A stretch of DNA of 41,692 nucleotides from Akkermansiaceae bacterium (GCA_029252325.1 JAQXBQ010000209.1:1-41692), one strand, 5' to 3'. Positions 17,364 through 26,357 are shown, counted from the stretch's first letter. Translations and numbers: made by a program. The notes: generated from the letters alone by a model not told the origin.

Positions 17364-18680
17364 ATGAAAGAGCAGACCAAAATTCCAAAAAATAAGATCA
17401 GTCGTGCCAGCAAGCTTGCCCAAACGGGTATTAAGGTTGGTGTCAGCTATCTCAAATACAAGGCCCAGAAAACAATCACCGGCAAGGATGACAAGACGGC
17501 ATTTCATGAGGTTACGGCGCGTCAAACCTACGAAACGTTCAGCAAGCTCAAGGGTGGCCCACTGAAGCTCGCGCAGATGCTCAGCATGGATCGCAACATG
17601 GTGCCCGACCAATACGCTGATCAATTTTCCCAAGCTCAATACAACGCTCCTCCCCTCACCTACCCTCTAGTAGTGAACACATTCATGAAAGAGCTGGGCA
17701 AGCGACCTAATGAGGTCTTCGAGTCCTTCACGACCAAGGCCGCATCTGGAGCCTCTATTGGCCAAGTACATAAGGCTGAGATCAAAGGGGATAAATATGC
17801 AGTCAAAATTCAATATCCAGGGGTGGCTGACAGTCTCAAATCTGATTTGGCCATCGTCAAGCCCATCGCCACAAGACTCTTTCAAATTGATTCAAAGGCG
17901 ATCGAGCCTTACATGAAAGAAGTAGAGGAACGTCTACTTGAGGAGACCGACTACCATCTTGAACTGGAGCGATCCCAAGACCTCGCTGCCAAGTCGAAGC
18001 ACCTACCCTATACTCGCTTTCCTGAGTATTTCCCTGAGCTCAGCAGCAAACGCATCCTAACGATGGAGTGGATTCATGGTGTGCAGCTCGACACCTTCGC
18101 TGAGTCTGATGCACCCCAGGAGCTGAAGCAAAAACTTGCCCAAGCCTTGTGGGATTTCTATCACCACCAAATTCATGAGCTCCGTTTGTTTCATGCTGAC
18201 CCGCATCCAGGTAATTTCAAAGTTCACGATGATGAATTATGGGTATTAGACTTCGGCTGTACGAAGTCTCTAGAGGATAACTTCTACAGGGACTACTTCG
18301 CTCTGATGGACCCCAAGGTGCTGGACGATGACGCCACATTCCGAAGTGCCCTAACTAAGATTGGCCTGCTTCTCGACACCGACAAACCTCACGAGAAAGA
18401 TACACTTGCAGCTCTATTCAGGGAGTCTGTCGAGCTCCTCTCTCGCCCCTTCAAGCACGGCACTTTCGACTTTGGTGATCAGGATTATTTCGATGAGCTT
18501 GCGAAGTTCGGCGAAGATGCTCGCCTCGACAAGGAACTAAGCAAGCTAAGCACGTCACGCGGTAATGCCCACGCCCTCTACCTAAACCGGACCTACTTCG
18601 GCTTGTATCACCTCGTCGGCAGCCTGAACGCGACGATCACGACTACCTTGCCTGATTACGCAGCAGCAGATCAAGCCTGA
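17364..18680 (+). CDS. ABC1/AarF/UbiB-family atypical kinase
   Basis: The 438-residue protein has the family's motifs in order: the KxGQ-like KLKGGPLKLAQ (61-71), the Ala-rich loop ASGASIGQVHKA (127-138), the nucleotide-binding lysine in YAVKIQYPG (145-153), EETDYHLELE (193-202), the catalytic loop HADPHPGNF (277-285) and metal-binding LDFGCTK (295-301). Relatives (UbiB, COQ8) are ATPases or kinases supporting isoprenoid-quinone synthesis at the membrane. The strict KxGQ sequence is altered here. It follows the TetR-fold gene by five bases and is followed after 47 bases by an SDR gene. Confidence 0.9.
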   Translation: MKEQTKIPKNKISRASKLAQTGIKVGVSYLKYKAQKTITGKDDKTAFHEVTARQTYETFSKLKGGPLKLAQMLSMDRNMVPDQYADQFSQAQYNAPPLTYPLVVNTFMKELGKRPNEVFESFTTKAASGASIGQVHKAEIKGDKYAVKIQYPGVADSLKSDLAIVKPIATRLFQIDSKAIEPYMKEVEERLLEETDYHLELERSQDLAAKSKHLPYTRFPEYFPELSSKRILTMEWIHGVQLDTFAESDAPQELKQKLAQALWDFYHHQIHELRLFHADPHPGNFKVHDDELWVLDFGCTKSLEDNFYRDYFALMDPKVLDDDATFRSALTKIGLLLDTDKPHEKDTLAALFRESVELLSRPFKHGTFDFGDQDYFDELAKFGEDARLDKELSKLSTSRGNAHALYLNRTYFGLYHLVGSLNATITTTLPDYAAADQA

Positions 18681-18727
18681 GCCAAACCTCAACTAGTAAA
18701 TACAACTCACGACACTCACTCAATTTC

Positions 18728-19417
18728 ATGAAAACAATTCTCATCATCGGCGGATCACATGGCATTTCCCAATGCCTTGCCAACAGACTTCAGAGCAGCG
18801 GCATTCAAACACTCACTGCCAGCCGCACTGGCAGCGCCCATTGTAATGGTGCTCAACACCAGATCTTCGACGCTGCAAACCCAACGGCACTCAACATCCC
18901 TGAACAGCTTGATGGCATCGTTTACGCGCCAGGCTCTATCACACTAAAACCTTTCCATCGTCTGAGTGAGGAAGACATCTTGACGGAGTTTAAGCTAAAT
19001 GCCCTCGGTGCCGCTCAAGTCATTCAGCAATGCCTGCCCGCACTCAAAAAATCTCCACGTGCGTCGGTAGTACTTTTTTCAACCGTAGCGGTGCAAACTG
19101 GCCTACCATTCCACGCGTCCATTGCCATGGCCAAGGGAGCCATTGAGGGTCTCACCCGTTCACTGGCAGCGGAGTTGTCTCCCGGCATACGAGTCAATGC
19201 GATTGCCCCATCCCTCACTGACACCCCCCTTGCAGAAAACCTCATCAACAGTGAAGCAAAGCGCCAAGCATCCGCTGATCGCCACCCGTTGAAGGCCATC
19301 GGGGAAGCTGATGACATCGCAGCATTGGCCGAGTTTCTTGTATCCGATGAATCCAAATTCATCACAGGACAGATCATCCAAGCCGATGGAGGCATGGGCA
19401 GTGTGCGCACTTTCTAA
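18728..19417 (+). CDS. short-chain dehydrogenase/reductase-like protein lacking the catalytic Tyr
   Basis: The 229-residue Rossmann-fold protein has an N-terminal GGSHGIS (8-14), Asn91 in KLNALGA, Ser118 in LFSTVAV and Lys136. The usual YxxxK tyrosine is Ile132 in the segment HASIAMAKGA, so the canonical proton donor is absent. The C-terminal IAPSLTDTPLA and ITGQIIQADGG segments are typical SDR. Some SDR subfamilies I recall share the HASIA-type segment, so it is probably a distinct clade rather than damage. Role unknown. It is downstream of the ABC1 kinase and converges on the CIA30 gene with only 13 bases between them. Confidence 0.85.
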   Translation: MKTILIIGGSHGISQCLANRLQSSGIQTLTASRTGSAHCNGAQHQIFDAANPTALNIPEQLDGIVYAPGSITLKPFHRLSEEDILTEFKLNALGAAQVIQQCLPALKKSPRASVVLFSTVAVQTGLPFHASIAMAKGAIEGLTRSLAAELSPGIRVNAIAPSLTDTPLAENLINSEAKRQASADRHPLKAIGEADDIAALAEFLVSDESKFITGQIIQADGGMGSVRTF

Positions 19418-19430
19418 ACAAGGGCACCCT

Positions 19431-20048
19431 CTACTTCCAGGCAGAAATAGATTTGATCTCTAGGGCAAATTCTCCAGCCTTTTTGTCTGCTAGAATGATA
19501 CCGAGCCCCTTGATTTCGGCAGGATTAAAGTTCCGATTCAACTTCCTACCTCTCCAACTCGCCTTCATTGAAGAGAAAGGTATTTGCAACTTCACCCACT
19601 TGTCTTTCGTTGTCTCAAAATCAGCAGTGAAAGATACCGAGGAGCGTAGGAACTTCTCATCCGTAGTCGCCCGCAACCCATAAACCCTCCCGTCTCCTCT
19701 CACGTGGATTTCAATCCCCTTCCAATCACGCAGATCCCAGCGCTGACCACTGATTCTAAACGAGGAGAATCCACCGTTATTTCTAAGCGATAGAAGCCCT
19801 TTAAAAAGCAAGGTGTTGTCTTGAGTCAGCTTGATATTCCCTTGAGAAAGCCCACCCATCACGCCGTCATTGACAACACTCACGGAGTGATTTTCATCTT
19901 TGTTTGCGAAGTCAATTAGCATAGTGGTTTTTGTTTCTTTCCCCTGTGGCTGGTCGCCTTGCTGAGCCATCAGCACCGTTGCGGAAACTAACCCCAGAAT
20001 CACAGCGGCTGAGAATTGTTTTATCTGCTTATACTTTCTCGTATTCAT
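19431..20048 (-). CDS. CIA30-domain protein, exported
   Basis: The 205-residue protein begins with a signal peptide (hydrophobic 13-26, AQ after VLMAQ) followed by a CIA30 (complex I intermediate-associated protein 30) jelly-roll domain, with VNDGVMGGLSQG, GGFSSFRI and LRDWKGIEIHVRGDGR as hallmarks. In mitochondria CIA30 helps complex I assembly, but bacterial versions are uncharacterised and here the protein is periplasmic. It overlaps the cryptochrome-like gene by four bases, so the two are translationally linked. Confidence 0.9.
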   Translation of the reverse strand: MNTRKYKQIKQFSAAVILGLVSATVLMAQQGDQPQGKETKTTMLIDFANKDENHSVSVVNDGVMGGLSQGNIKLTQDNTLLFKGLLSLRNNGGFSSFRISGQRWDLRDWKGIEIHVRGDGRVYGLRATTDEKFLRSSVSFTADFETTKDKWVKLQIPFSSMKASWRGRKLNRNFNPAEIKGLGIILADKKAGEFALEIKSISAWK

Positions 20049-21580
20049 AGAGGTAATTCAATGGATTTGTCCTCCGTCTCGCACTGCCACCCCGAGTGGA
20101 CCTTATCGCGGTACGCAGCTGCATTATCTCTATGAGACTGGAGCTTTTCAGGAGCCATTTTATCCAACTGCCTAGTCATCATACCTAACCTCGGTTGCTT
20201 TTGATAAAACTCACGGTTGGAGTCAATAAAGTCCCAGAATAAACCATCCCAAATATCACACCAGTCACCCTTGGGGTAATCCGACATCTTACGAATATAA
20301 TTTGACCCACAGACATAAGGCTTGGTGACAAACTTACCACCGTCAGCAAACTGGCTCATGCCATAGACGTTGGGCACCATCACCCAATCGTATGCATCGA
20401 CAAACATCTCCATGAACCAGCGGTAGACCGCAGTGGGCTTGACGTGGCAAAGTTGGAAAATAACACCCAGCACCATGAGCCTGTCAATGTGATGACAATA
20501 GCCCGTTTTGAGTAACTCACTGATGGCACGGTCCACGGGCGGCAAGCCACTTCGACCTGTGTAGAAACACTTCGGCAGCTGATGGCTGAAGCCCCAGAAG
20601 TTCGACACTCGCATCTCGCGTCCGTGCAGCTCATACATACAGCGCATAAACTCACGCCAGCCGATAATCTGCCGAACAAAACCCTCAAGTGAGTTGAGCG
20701 GAACATCATGATTTTTTGCGTAGTCGATAGCTCGCCGCACCACATCACTGGGATTGAGTAATCCTATGTTCATCATCGGCGTAAGTAACGAATGCTGCTG
20801 AGTCGCATAACGTGTCGATATCGCATCCTCATAGTCACCAAAAAGCTCAAAGCGCTCCTTAAGAAATACATCCAACCAAGCCTCTGCCTCGGCATGGGTT
20901 CTGGGTAATCCGATACTGCACTCACCCCATGCATTCGGAAAATGCTCTTCCACCCAAGCATTGGTATCAGCACTGAAGGGCTCGAGCTTAGGTAGCACAG
21001 GCTCGACATACTTCTTGGGTAGCTTTTTACGATTGAGCTCATCGTAGCTCCAAGCGCCACCTTCAGGCTTACCATCATCATCCATCAAGATACCCATACG
21101 CTTTCTCTGCGCTTGGTAGAAATGCGCCATAAAAGGTTTCTTCTTGCCCTCCAGGTATCCTCGCCACCAATCCTCAGGCGTGATAAAATTGGGAGTTTCG
21201 TACCAGATGACTTGAATACCATTCCCCTCACACCATTGCTGCAGACGGCGGCTGATCAAATCATCCACCACCTTGGCCAGATGAATCACCTTGAGCTTAC
21301 TTGGCAGCTTGCCTGCAAGTTGATCGAGCATGTCACAGCTATGTGTTTGCCCACCAGCAAGCTCGACAACATCAGCCTTGAATCCAGCCGCCAGCAAACC
21401 ATTAATGTAGTGCGTGCCAGCCTCCTTGAGCAAGGCCTGCCTGCGAGCATGATGCTCAAGTGGCCACTTGGTGTCACAGCCGTATAGCAATGGCTCCTCC
21501 ATTAAGAATACCGGGCGCTTTTGGTCGAGGGCTGGGTGCTCCTTGTAGAGCTGATGTGGGTAGACTAGCGAAATTTCCAT
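20045..21580 (-). CDS. cryptochrome/photolyase-related protein (DPRP/FeS-BCP class, cluster ligands reduced)
   Basis: The 511-residue protein has the N-terminal antenna-type Rossmann domain (about 1-170) and the FAD-binding helical domain with RQIIGWREFMR (303-313), GYCHHIDRLMVLG (360-372), DAYDWVMVPNVYGMSQFADGG (395-415) and NYIRKMSDY (427-435). These are features of the bacterial 6-4 photolyase/cryptochrome class that carries FAD and, normally, a [4Fe-4S] cluster. The loop after KMSDY lacks the usual paired cysteines and reads PKGDWCDIWD, leaving one clear Cys (441). It may therefore lack the cluster and be a photoreceptor rather than a repair enzyme. It lies between SOUL and CIA30 genes. 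Confidence 0.85.
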   Translation of the reverse strand: MEISLVYPHQLYKEHPALDQKRPVFLMEEPLLYGCDTKWPLEHHARRQALLKEAGTHYINGLLAAGFKADVVELAGGQTHSCDMLDQLAGKLPSKLKVIHLAKVVDDLISRRLQQWCEGNGIQVIWYETPNFITPEDWWRGYLEGKKKPFMAHFYQAQRKRMGILMDDDGKPEGGAWSYDELNRKKLPKKYVEPVLPKLEPFSADTNAWVEEHFPNAWGECSIGLPRTHAEAEAWLDVFLKERFELFGDYEDAISTRYATQQHSLLTPMMNIGLLNPSDVVRRAIDYAKNHDVPLNSLEGFVRQIIGWREFMRCMYELHGREMRVSNFWGFSHQLPKCFYTGRSGLPPVDRAISELLKTGYCHHIDRLMVLGVIFQLCHVKPTAVYRWFMEMFVDAYDWVMVPNVYGMSQFADGGKFVTKPYVCGSNYIRKMSDYPKGDWCDIWDGLFWDFIDSNREFYQKQPRLGMMTRQLDKMAPEKLQSHRDNAAAYRDKVHSGWQCETEDKSIELPL

Positions 21581-21624
21581 TATAAGATAAGTCTTGAGAT
21601 TGAAGGACAGCTTGAGATCATTAA

Positions 21625-22287
21625 TCAGGGATTCGGCACGGCTAGTTTGGGGGCCAGATCAGGTTTCACCTTAGCCGGCAACACCAATAACATTTCCCAG
21701 GTTTTCTTGGCATCTGCTACCCCCGGACCGTTATAGCCCATCACCCGATAATCGTTACTCTTCAGCCCTTTTTCTTGCTTGGCTTTATCGATTGCCACTT
21801 TCGCCTTCTTCATTGTCACCTTGTTTCTATCACCCTGCCAGGTGTAGCTCAGTGCCCGCATGTTTGGCACACTTCTTACTTCGATTTTCTTACCATCATT
21901 GCCAAGTTTTCCAACTTCATCATTTTGATAGAGAAACCCCATCGACTTCATCCCAAGCTTATCCCCCCCCTTTTGCTTCATACCCATTTCAACAGGTGAA
22001 GTCATGGGTATGTCTTGCCGCTTAATGTGGCGAAATAAACGCCAAAAAGCAAAACCACTGCTGAAAGAATCAGTATAAGCAGCGCGGTAGGCTGGAAACT
22101 CTTTCAGGGTAACCTTGTTATACGGCCCTGGTCTTGGCCAACCCTTAGGCAACGGGGCCTCAGCCACATACTCGGGCTTAGCTTCAAGATCAGGTGATCC
22201 ATGAGCATCGTCAGCTTGAGAAAAATAGAGTGCCAAAACAACAAGTGGCGGCACGCTTATACATAGAAATTTCATCCTGCGGGTCAT
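21625..22287 (-). CDS. SOUL-family haem-binding protein, exported
   Basis: The 220-residue protein has an N-terminal hydrophobic segment (about 6-23, signal or anchor) and a SOUL domain marked by FPAYRAAYTDSFSSGFAFWRLFRHI, DIPMTSPVEM and FLYQ. SOUL proteins bind haem or tetrapyrroles and are implicated in haem handling. An ATG four codons later (22275) is a possible start. It is 44 bases upstream of the cryptochrome-like gene and probably heads that operon. Confidence 0.88.
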   Translation of the reverse strand: MTRRMKFLCISVPPLVVLALYFSQADDAHGSPDLEAKPEYVAEAPLPKGWPRPGPYNKVTLKEFPAYRAAYTDSFSSGFAFWRLFRHIKRQDIPMTSPVEMGMKQKGGDKLGMKSMGFLYQNDEVGKLGNDGKKIEVRSVPNMRALSYTWQGDRNKVTMKKAKVAIDKAKQEKGLKSNDYRVMGYNGPGVADAKKTWEMLLVLPAKVKPDLAPKLAVPNP

Positions 22288-22432
22288 TCAATAATACTTA
22301 CAACCTTCGCGTGTAAGCACAATCCGTCAATGCCTATTTCTCTCAGGCAGGGCACAACGTTGCTAGCTAGGACTCGCCAAACTGTCGCATCGCCAGCACT
22401 GGTCTTTGATGCGCCAAGATTTTTGCCTATAA

Positions 22433-23977
22433 CTAGTGCTTGAAATGACGATGGCCAGTGAAGACCATAGCAATACCAGCTTCATCAGCCGCAGCGATGA
22501 CTTCTTCATCACGAATAGAGCCCCCAGGTTGAATGCAGGCCGTGGCCCCCGCCTCAATAGCAGCGTTCAATCCGTCCGCAAATGGCAACATCGCATCGGA
22601 TGCCATGATGCTTCCCTTCAGTGATAATCCAGCTTCATTCGCTTTCCAAACGGCAATACGAGAGGAATCAACACGGCTCATTTGCCCTGCACCAATTCCT
22701 AGCGTGCGGTCCATGCCTGAGTAAACAATGGCATTCGACTTCACATGTTTGACCACTCTCCAGCCAAAACGCATTGCTCTGATTTCGTCCTGTGTTGGTG
22801 GGCGCTTGGTGACAACGCGCTCTTCGATATTATCGAGCCCCAATGCCGTGTGATCACGCCCCATAACCATTAAACCGCCTGGAGCAGAACGAATTACGGG
22901 ATCCTTTCTTACAGCCTCCCATGCCTCGTTGTTGAGCTTAATCAGACGAAGGTTCTTTTTCTTCTGGAGAATAGCACGTGCTTCAGGCTCAAAATCAGGA
23001 GCGATAATAACATCAGTAAAGATCGAGGAAATAATACGAGCGAGGCCTTCTGTGATGGCACGATTGACAACGATCACGCCGCCAAAGGGTGCCTGCGTGT
23101 CTGTTTCGTAGGCAAGTTGCCAAGCCTTTCGCAAGTCATCATCATGCTGACCTAGACCACAGGGGTTGGTGTGCTTGAGAATTCCCACTGTTGGGCGAAC
23201 GAAATCAGTGATCAGTTCTGATGCAGCCTCAATATCAATGACATTGGTGTAGCTGAGCTCCTTGCCTTGCAGCTGAGTGAAGACATCACTGAAGTCACCG
23301 TAGAGAGCCGTTGGCTGATGCGGATTGTCTCCATAGCGAAGTTCCTGATTGAGAGGCAGACTGATAACAAATTGAGATCGTGTACCCTCGCCTGCTTGTG
23401 AGAGGTAATTGGTGATCGCAGTATCGTAGGTAGAGGTGCGCAAAAAAACTTTGAGGGCTAACTCTTCACGCAGCTTGTGTGAGGTATCACCGTCATGTTC
23501 ATCCATCTCAGCAAGCACCCTGTCATAATCTTTAGGATCTGTTACCACAGTCACTGACTTGTAGTTTTTGGCAGCACTGCGCAGCATCGATGGCCCACCA
23601 ATATCAATGTTCTCAATGGCTTCTTCAAGCGTGACATCCTCTTTTGCTACGGTCTCTTCAAAAGGATACAAATTAACAACCACTAGATCGATGGGTGGGA
23701 TATCATTATCAGCCGCCTGCTTGAGATGATCTTCGTCATCACGCTTGTGTAACAGACCACCGTGCACTTTAGGGTGCAATGTCTTCACGCGTCCTTCAAA
23801 GAGCTCAGGCGCATCTGTGAAATCAGAAACGTCAATCACTGTGAGGCCTGCCTCACGAAGTGCCTTTGATGTGCCGCCAGTAGAGAGGAGTTCGATTCCG
23901 TGTTTATCGAGCCCTTTAGCGAAGTCGATCAGGCCGGACTTATCTGAAACAGAGAGTAATGCGCGTTGAATAGCCAT
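22433..23977 (-). CDS. purH: bifunctional AICAR transformylase/IMP cyclohydrolase
   Basis: The 514-residue protein is full length. The N-terminal cyclohydrolase (MGS-like) domain shows LSTGGTSKAL (31-40), EGRVKTLHPKVHGG (61-74) and NIDIGGPSMLR (123-133). The transformylase domain starts near 200 and has the catalytic KHTNPCG (268-274) and C-terminal QPGGSIRDEEVI. It performs the last two steps of IMP synthesis. It follows the metal-transporter operon by 84 bases in the same direction; whether it has its own promoter is not clear. Confidence 0.97.
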   Translation of the reverse strand: MAIQRALLSVSDKSGLIDFAKGLDKHGIELLSTGGTSKALREAGLTVIDVSDFTDAPELFEGRVKTLHPKVHGGLLHKRDDEDHLKQAADNDIPPIDLVVVNLYPFEETVAKEDVTLEEAIENIDIGGPSMLRSAAKNYKSVTVVTDPKDYDRVLAEMDEHDGDTSHKLREELALKVFLRTSTYDTAITNYLSQAGEGTRSQFVISLPLNQELRYGDNPHQPTALYGDFSDVFTQLQGKELSYTNVIDIEAASELITDFVRPTVGILKHTNPCGLGQHDDDLRKAWQLAYETDTQAPFGGVIVVNRAITEGLARIISSIFTDVIIAPDFEPEARAILQKKKNLRLIKLNNEAWEAVRKDPVIRSAPGGLMVMGRDHTALGLDNIEERVVTKRPPTQDEIRAMRFGWRVVKHVKSNAIVYSGMDRTLGIGAGQMSRVDSSRIAVWKANEAGLSLKGSIMASDAMLPFADGLNAAIEAGATACIQPGGSIRDEEVIAAADEAGIAMVFTGHRHFKH

Positions 23978-24061
23978 GGTGTATTGTTGGTAATATCCCT
24001 TGAATGCGGGGTCACTGAACTACCCCCAGCGGCTATGGTGAGCAAGCCGAATGTGCCAAGA

Positions 24062-25015
24062 TCATCTATTTCCAACTTTATCAGACGATTCTTCAAGGGC
24101 TGGGGGCTCATCTTTGAACCATTTCCATACCACACCATCAACCGGGCCAAGCAGCCAAGCCAGCAGAAACAGCACCCCACCGCAGACCACCACAGAGGCT
24201 GCCATATTTGAATTAAACCACACGTGCAAATACAAGCCCCCCACCGCCGAAATGAGAGCATGCAATGCGGCAATCGCCAACATGACCTTGAGTCGGTAAG
24301 TGCATAAGTAGGCCGCAGCCCCCGGAAGGATAAGCAAAGCAATCACTAAGATGGCGCCTACCGCCTGAAATGCGGCAACGACAATAAACGAAACCACAAA
24401 CATCATTCCGTAATGAATCACTGCCGGTCGATAACCATACGATGCCGCTAAATCAGCATCGAATGAGCTCAGCATCATCACCCGGAAGAACAGGCCCAGT
24501 AGCAACATCGTAAAAACAGCCACTCCAGCCATAACTAAGACTGGCATCGGCACCAGTGAGCCGAAGAGTAATACTCGATCTTCCTCAAGCAGCAAGCCTA
24601 GGCGACCATGCAAAACACACTCCAGATCAAGATCAACATTCTTACCCAGTAATAGCTCCATCAACACAACACCGAGTGCAAAGAGAGCCGTAAATGAAAT
24701 ACCAGTGGCAGCATCCTGCTTCACCCTCGTCCACTTGTGAATCAACTCAATGATCACAGTGGATGCCAAGCCTGCCAGACCTGCACCGACGATCAGCCAA
24801 GGTGAGGCCAAATCTCCAGTAATAAAAAAAGCAATAACGACACCAGGAAATACGCTGTGACTGATCGCATCGCCCGTCAGAGCCATCCGTCGCAGGATCA
24901 AGAACGAGCCCATTTGAGAGCAAGGTAGCGCAACAAAAAAAGCCATCAAAATCAACCATAGTGCTCCCAATCCAAGCACATCCCATGGCAGGGTTATGTA
25001 TTCCAGAGTCTTCAT
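24062..25015 (-). CDS. manganese/zinc-type ABC transporter permease (second permease)
   Basis: The 317-residue integral membrane protein of the ZnuB/MntB/TroD family has eight or so helices. Family segments include RRMALTGDAISHSVFPGVV (about 42-60), VKQDAATGISFTALFALGVVL and AFQAVGAILVIALLILPGAAA. It probably forms a heterodimeric channel with the other permease (25012-26349), whose stop overlaps its start by four bases. Metal cannot be fixed from the permease alone. Confidence 0.88.
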   Translation of the reverse strand: MKTLEYITLPWDVLGLGALWLILMAFFVALPCSQMGSFLILRRMALTGDAISHSVFPGVVIAFFITGDLASPWLIVGAGLAGLASTVIIELIHKWTRVKQDAATGISFTALFALGVVLMELLLGKNVDLDLECVLHGRLGLLLEEDRVLLFGSLVPMPVLVMAGVAVFTMLLLGLFFRVMMLSSFDADLAASYGYRPAVIHYGMMFVVSFIVVAAFQAVGAILVIALLILPGAAAYLCTYRLKVMLAIAALHALISAVGGLYLHVWFNSNMAASVVVCGGVLFLLAWLLGPVDGVVWKWFKDEPPALEESSDKVGNR

Positions 25016-26349
25016 GATGGCACAACGGAGGACTGAGTAACTAAGTGAGCTGGTTGAGGGATAGGTTTACCGTGAGGGTCAAGCTCGGGAAAATCAAGAT
25101 GCTGCTCTAGTTGACGAACAATGCCTGGTTCGAGGATATGTTCTATTTTTTCAGCATCCTCGTGCACATGATCTTCCGCATAATCAGCTTCGTTAGTCAG
25201 ATACAGCTCCCATAGGCGGTGATTTCGGACTATTTCCATCGCTCGCTTCCAGCCTAATCTGCTGAGGTGCAGCGAAACACCGTCCTCTGCCATTTCAATA
25301 AACCCACGACTCAAAAGCGCCTTACAATCTTTGTTTACTTTTTCTTCTGTTTGTCCCCGCTTGCGAGCCAGCATTAAGACACTCACCTCTTCATGGGCAA
25401 AGCCCTCTCCCTCGTGTATCTGGTAGATAGCTTTGAGCGTATTTTCTCTTCTGACACGCATCCCACGCCGGAGGGTGCGTGCTACCTTGGACAACACACC
25501 ATGGCGCGGAGCGAGGAGATAGATAATCCCAAAGAGCAGCGTGGCCGAGAGAGCTATAACAGGCCCTGTCGGCAAGCCATTGACCTCCGCCGAGACCAGG
25601 CCGCCCGAAATACCAGAAGCAACTCCGAACACCACTGATAAAATCAGCATGCGTTCAAATCGATCTGTCAAAAGATAAGCAGCAGCCGCAGGAGTGATCA
25701 ACATGGCTGACACCAGAACCACCCCGACCGCTTGCAAAGCCACCACAACAGAGAACGTCAACAGGAAGTAAAAGACGCCATTGAGTATTTTAACGGGATA
25801 ACCAAGCCCTCGTGAAAAGCCCTCATCAAAACTCATCATCAACAAAGGACGCCTGAGAAAAAACATCGTCACCACAAGAATCAAAGTCGTGACCAACATC
25901 ATTCGCAAATCACTCGCATCAATCGAACCAATATTACCGAAAAGAAAATTCATCACCCCGACCGTATCTTGTTGGTTTCTCGACTGCCACATGATGCCAA
26001 AGGCGAAGAATGTTGCCAAGACAATGCCCAGTGCTGCGTCGGACTTTAAGCGTGTGCTAAACATCATCAGACGCACCAGGCAAGCTCCTAACAAACCCGC
26101 GGCAGCAGCAAATAAAAAGATAACCCCCGGGCTACGTTCAGCGCTGTAAATCAAACCCGCTACAACACCAGGCAGCACTGCATGTGAGACAGCATCCCCC
26201 ATCAAGGCCACTCGTCGCAGCACAACAAAGCACCCCAGCAAACCACAACTAGCACCCAGCAATACTGCCGCCATGATGGCCTTACCACTACCACTACCGG
26301 GTATGAGCAAATCAATCATAGATGCTAAAAATGACACATCTTCAAACAT
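25012..26349 (-). CDS. manganese-type ABC permease fused to a DtxR/MntR-like metalloregulator domain
   Basis: Residues 1-280 are a ZnuB/MntB-type permease (LRRVALMGDAVSHAVLPGVV at 44-63). Residues 300-431 resemble a DtxR/MntR regulator: an HTH at 301-370, then RNHRLWELYL (His377), DAEKIEHIL (Glu400, Glu403, His404) and the family-typical ELDPHGKPIP (422-431). By memory alignment to B. subtilis MntR, the His77, Glu99, Glu102 and His103 ligands are kept, while Asp8 and Glu11 appear as Asn and Lys. Such fusions occur in some bacteria; whether the domain binds DNA or gates transport is unknown. It starts eight bases after the ATPase stop. Confidence 0.9.
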   Translation of the reverse strand: MFEDVSFLASMIDLLIPGSGSGKAIMAAVLLGASCGLLGCFVVLRRVALMGDAVSHAVLPGVVAGLIYSAERSPGVIFLFAAAAGLLGACLVRLMMFSTRLKSDAALGIVLATFFAFGIMWQSRNQQDTVGVMNFLFGNIGSIDASDLRMMLVTTLILVVTMFFLRRPLLMMSFDEGFSRGLGYPVKILNGVFYFLLTFSVVVALQAVGVVLVSAMLITPAAAAYLLTDRFERMLILSVVFGVASGISGGLVSAEVNGLPTGPVIALSATLLFGIIYLLAPRHGVLSKVARTLRRGMRVRRENTLKAIYQIHEGEGFAHEEVSVLMLARKRGQTEEKVNKDCKALLSRGFIEMAEDGVSLHLSRLGWKRAMEIVRNHRLWELYLTNEADYAEDHVHEDAEKIEHILEPGIVRQLEQHLDFPELDPHGKPIPQPAHLVTQSSVVPS

Positions 26350-26357
26350 ACTTACCT

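Noticed and set aside
24008-24026. GGGGT/ACCCC stem between the second permease and purH
   Set aside because: The arms are five bases and no U-run follows on the minus strand, so it is not a convincing terminator.
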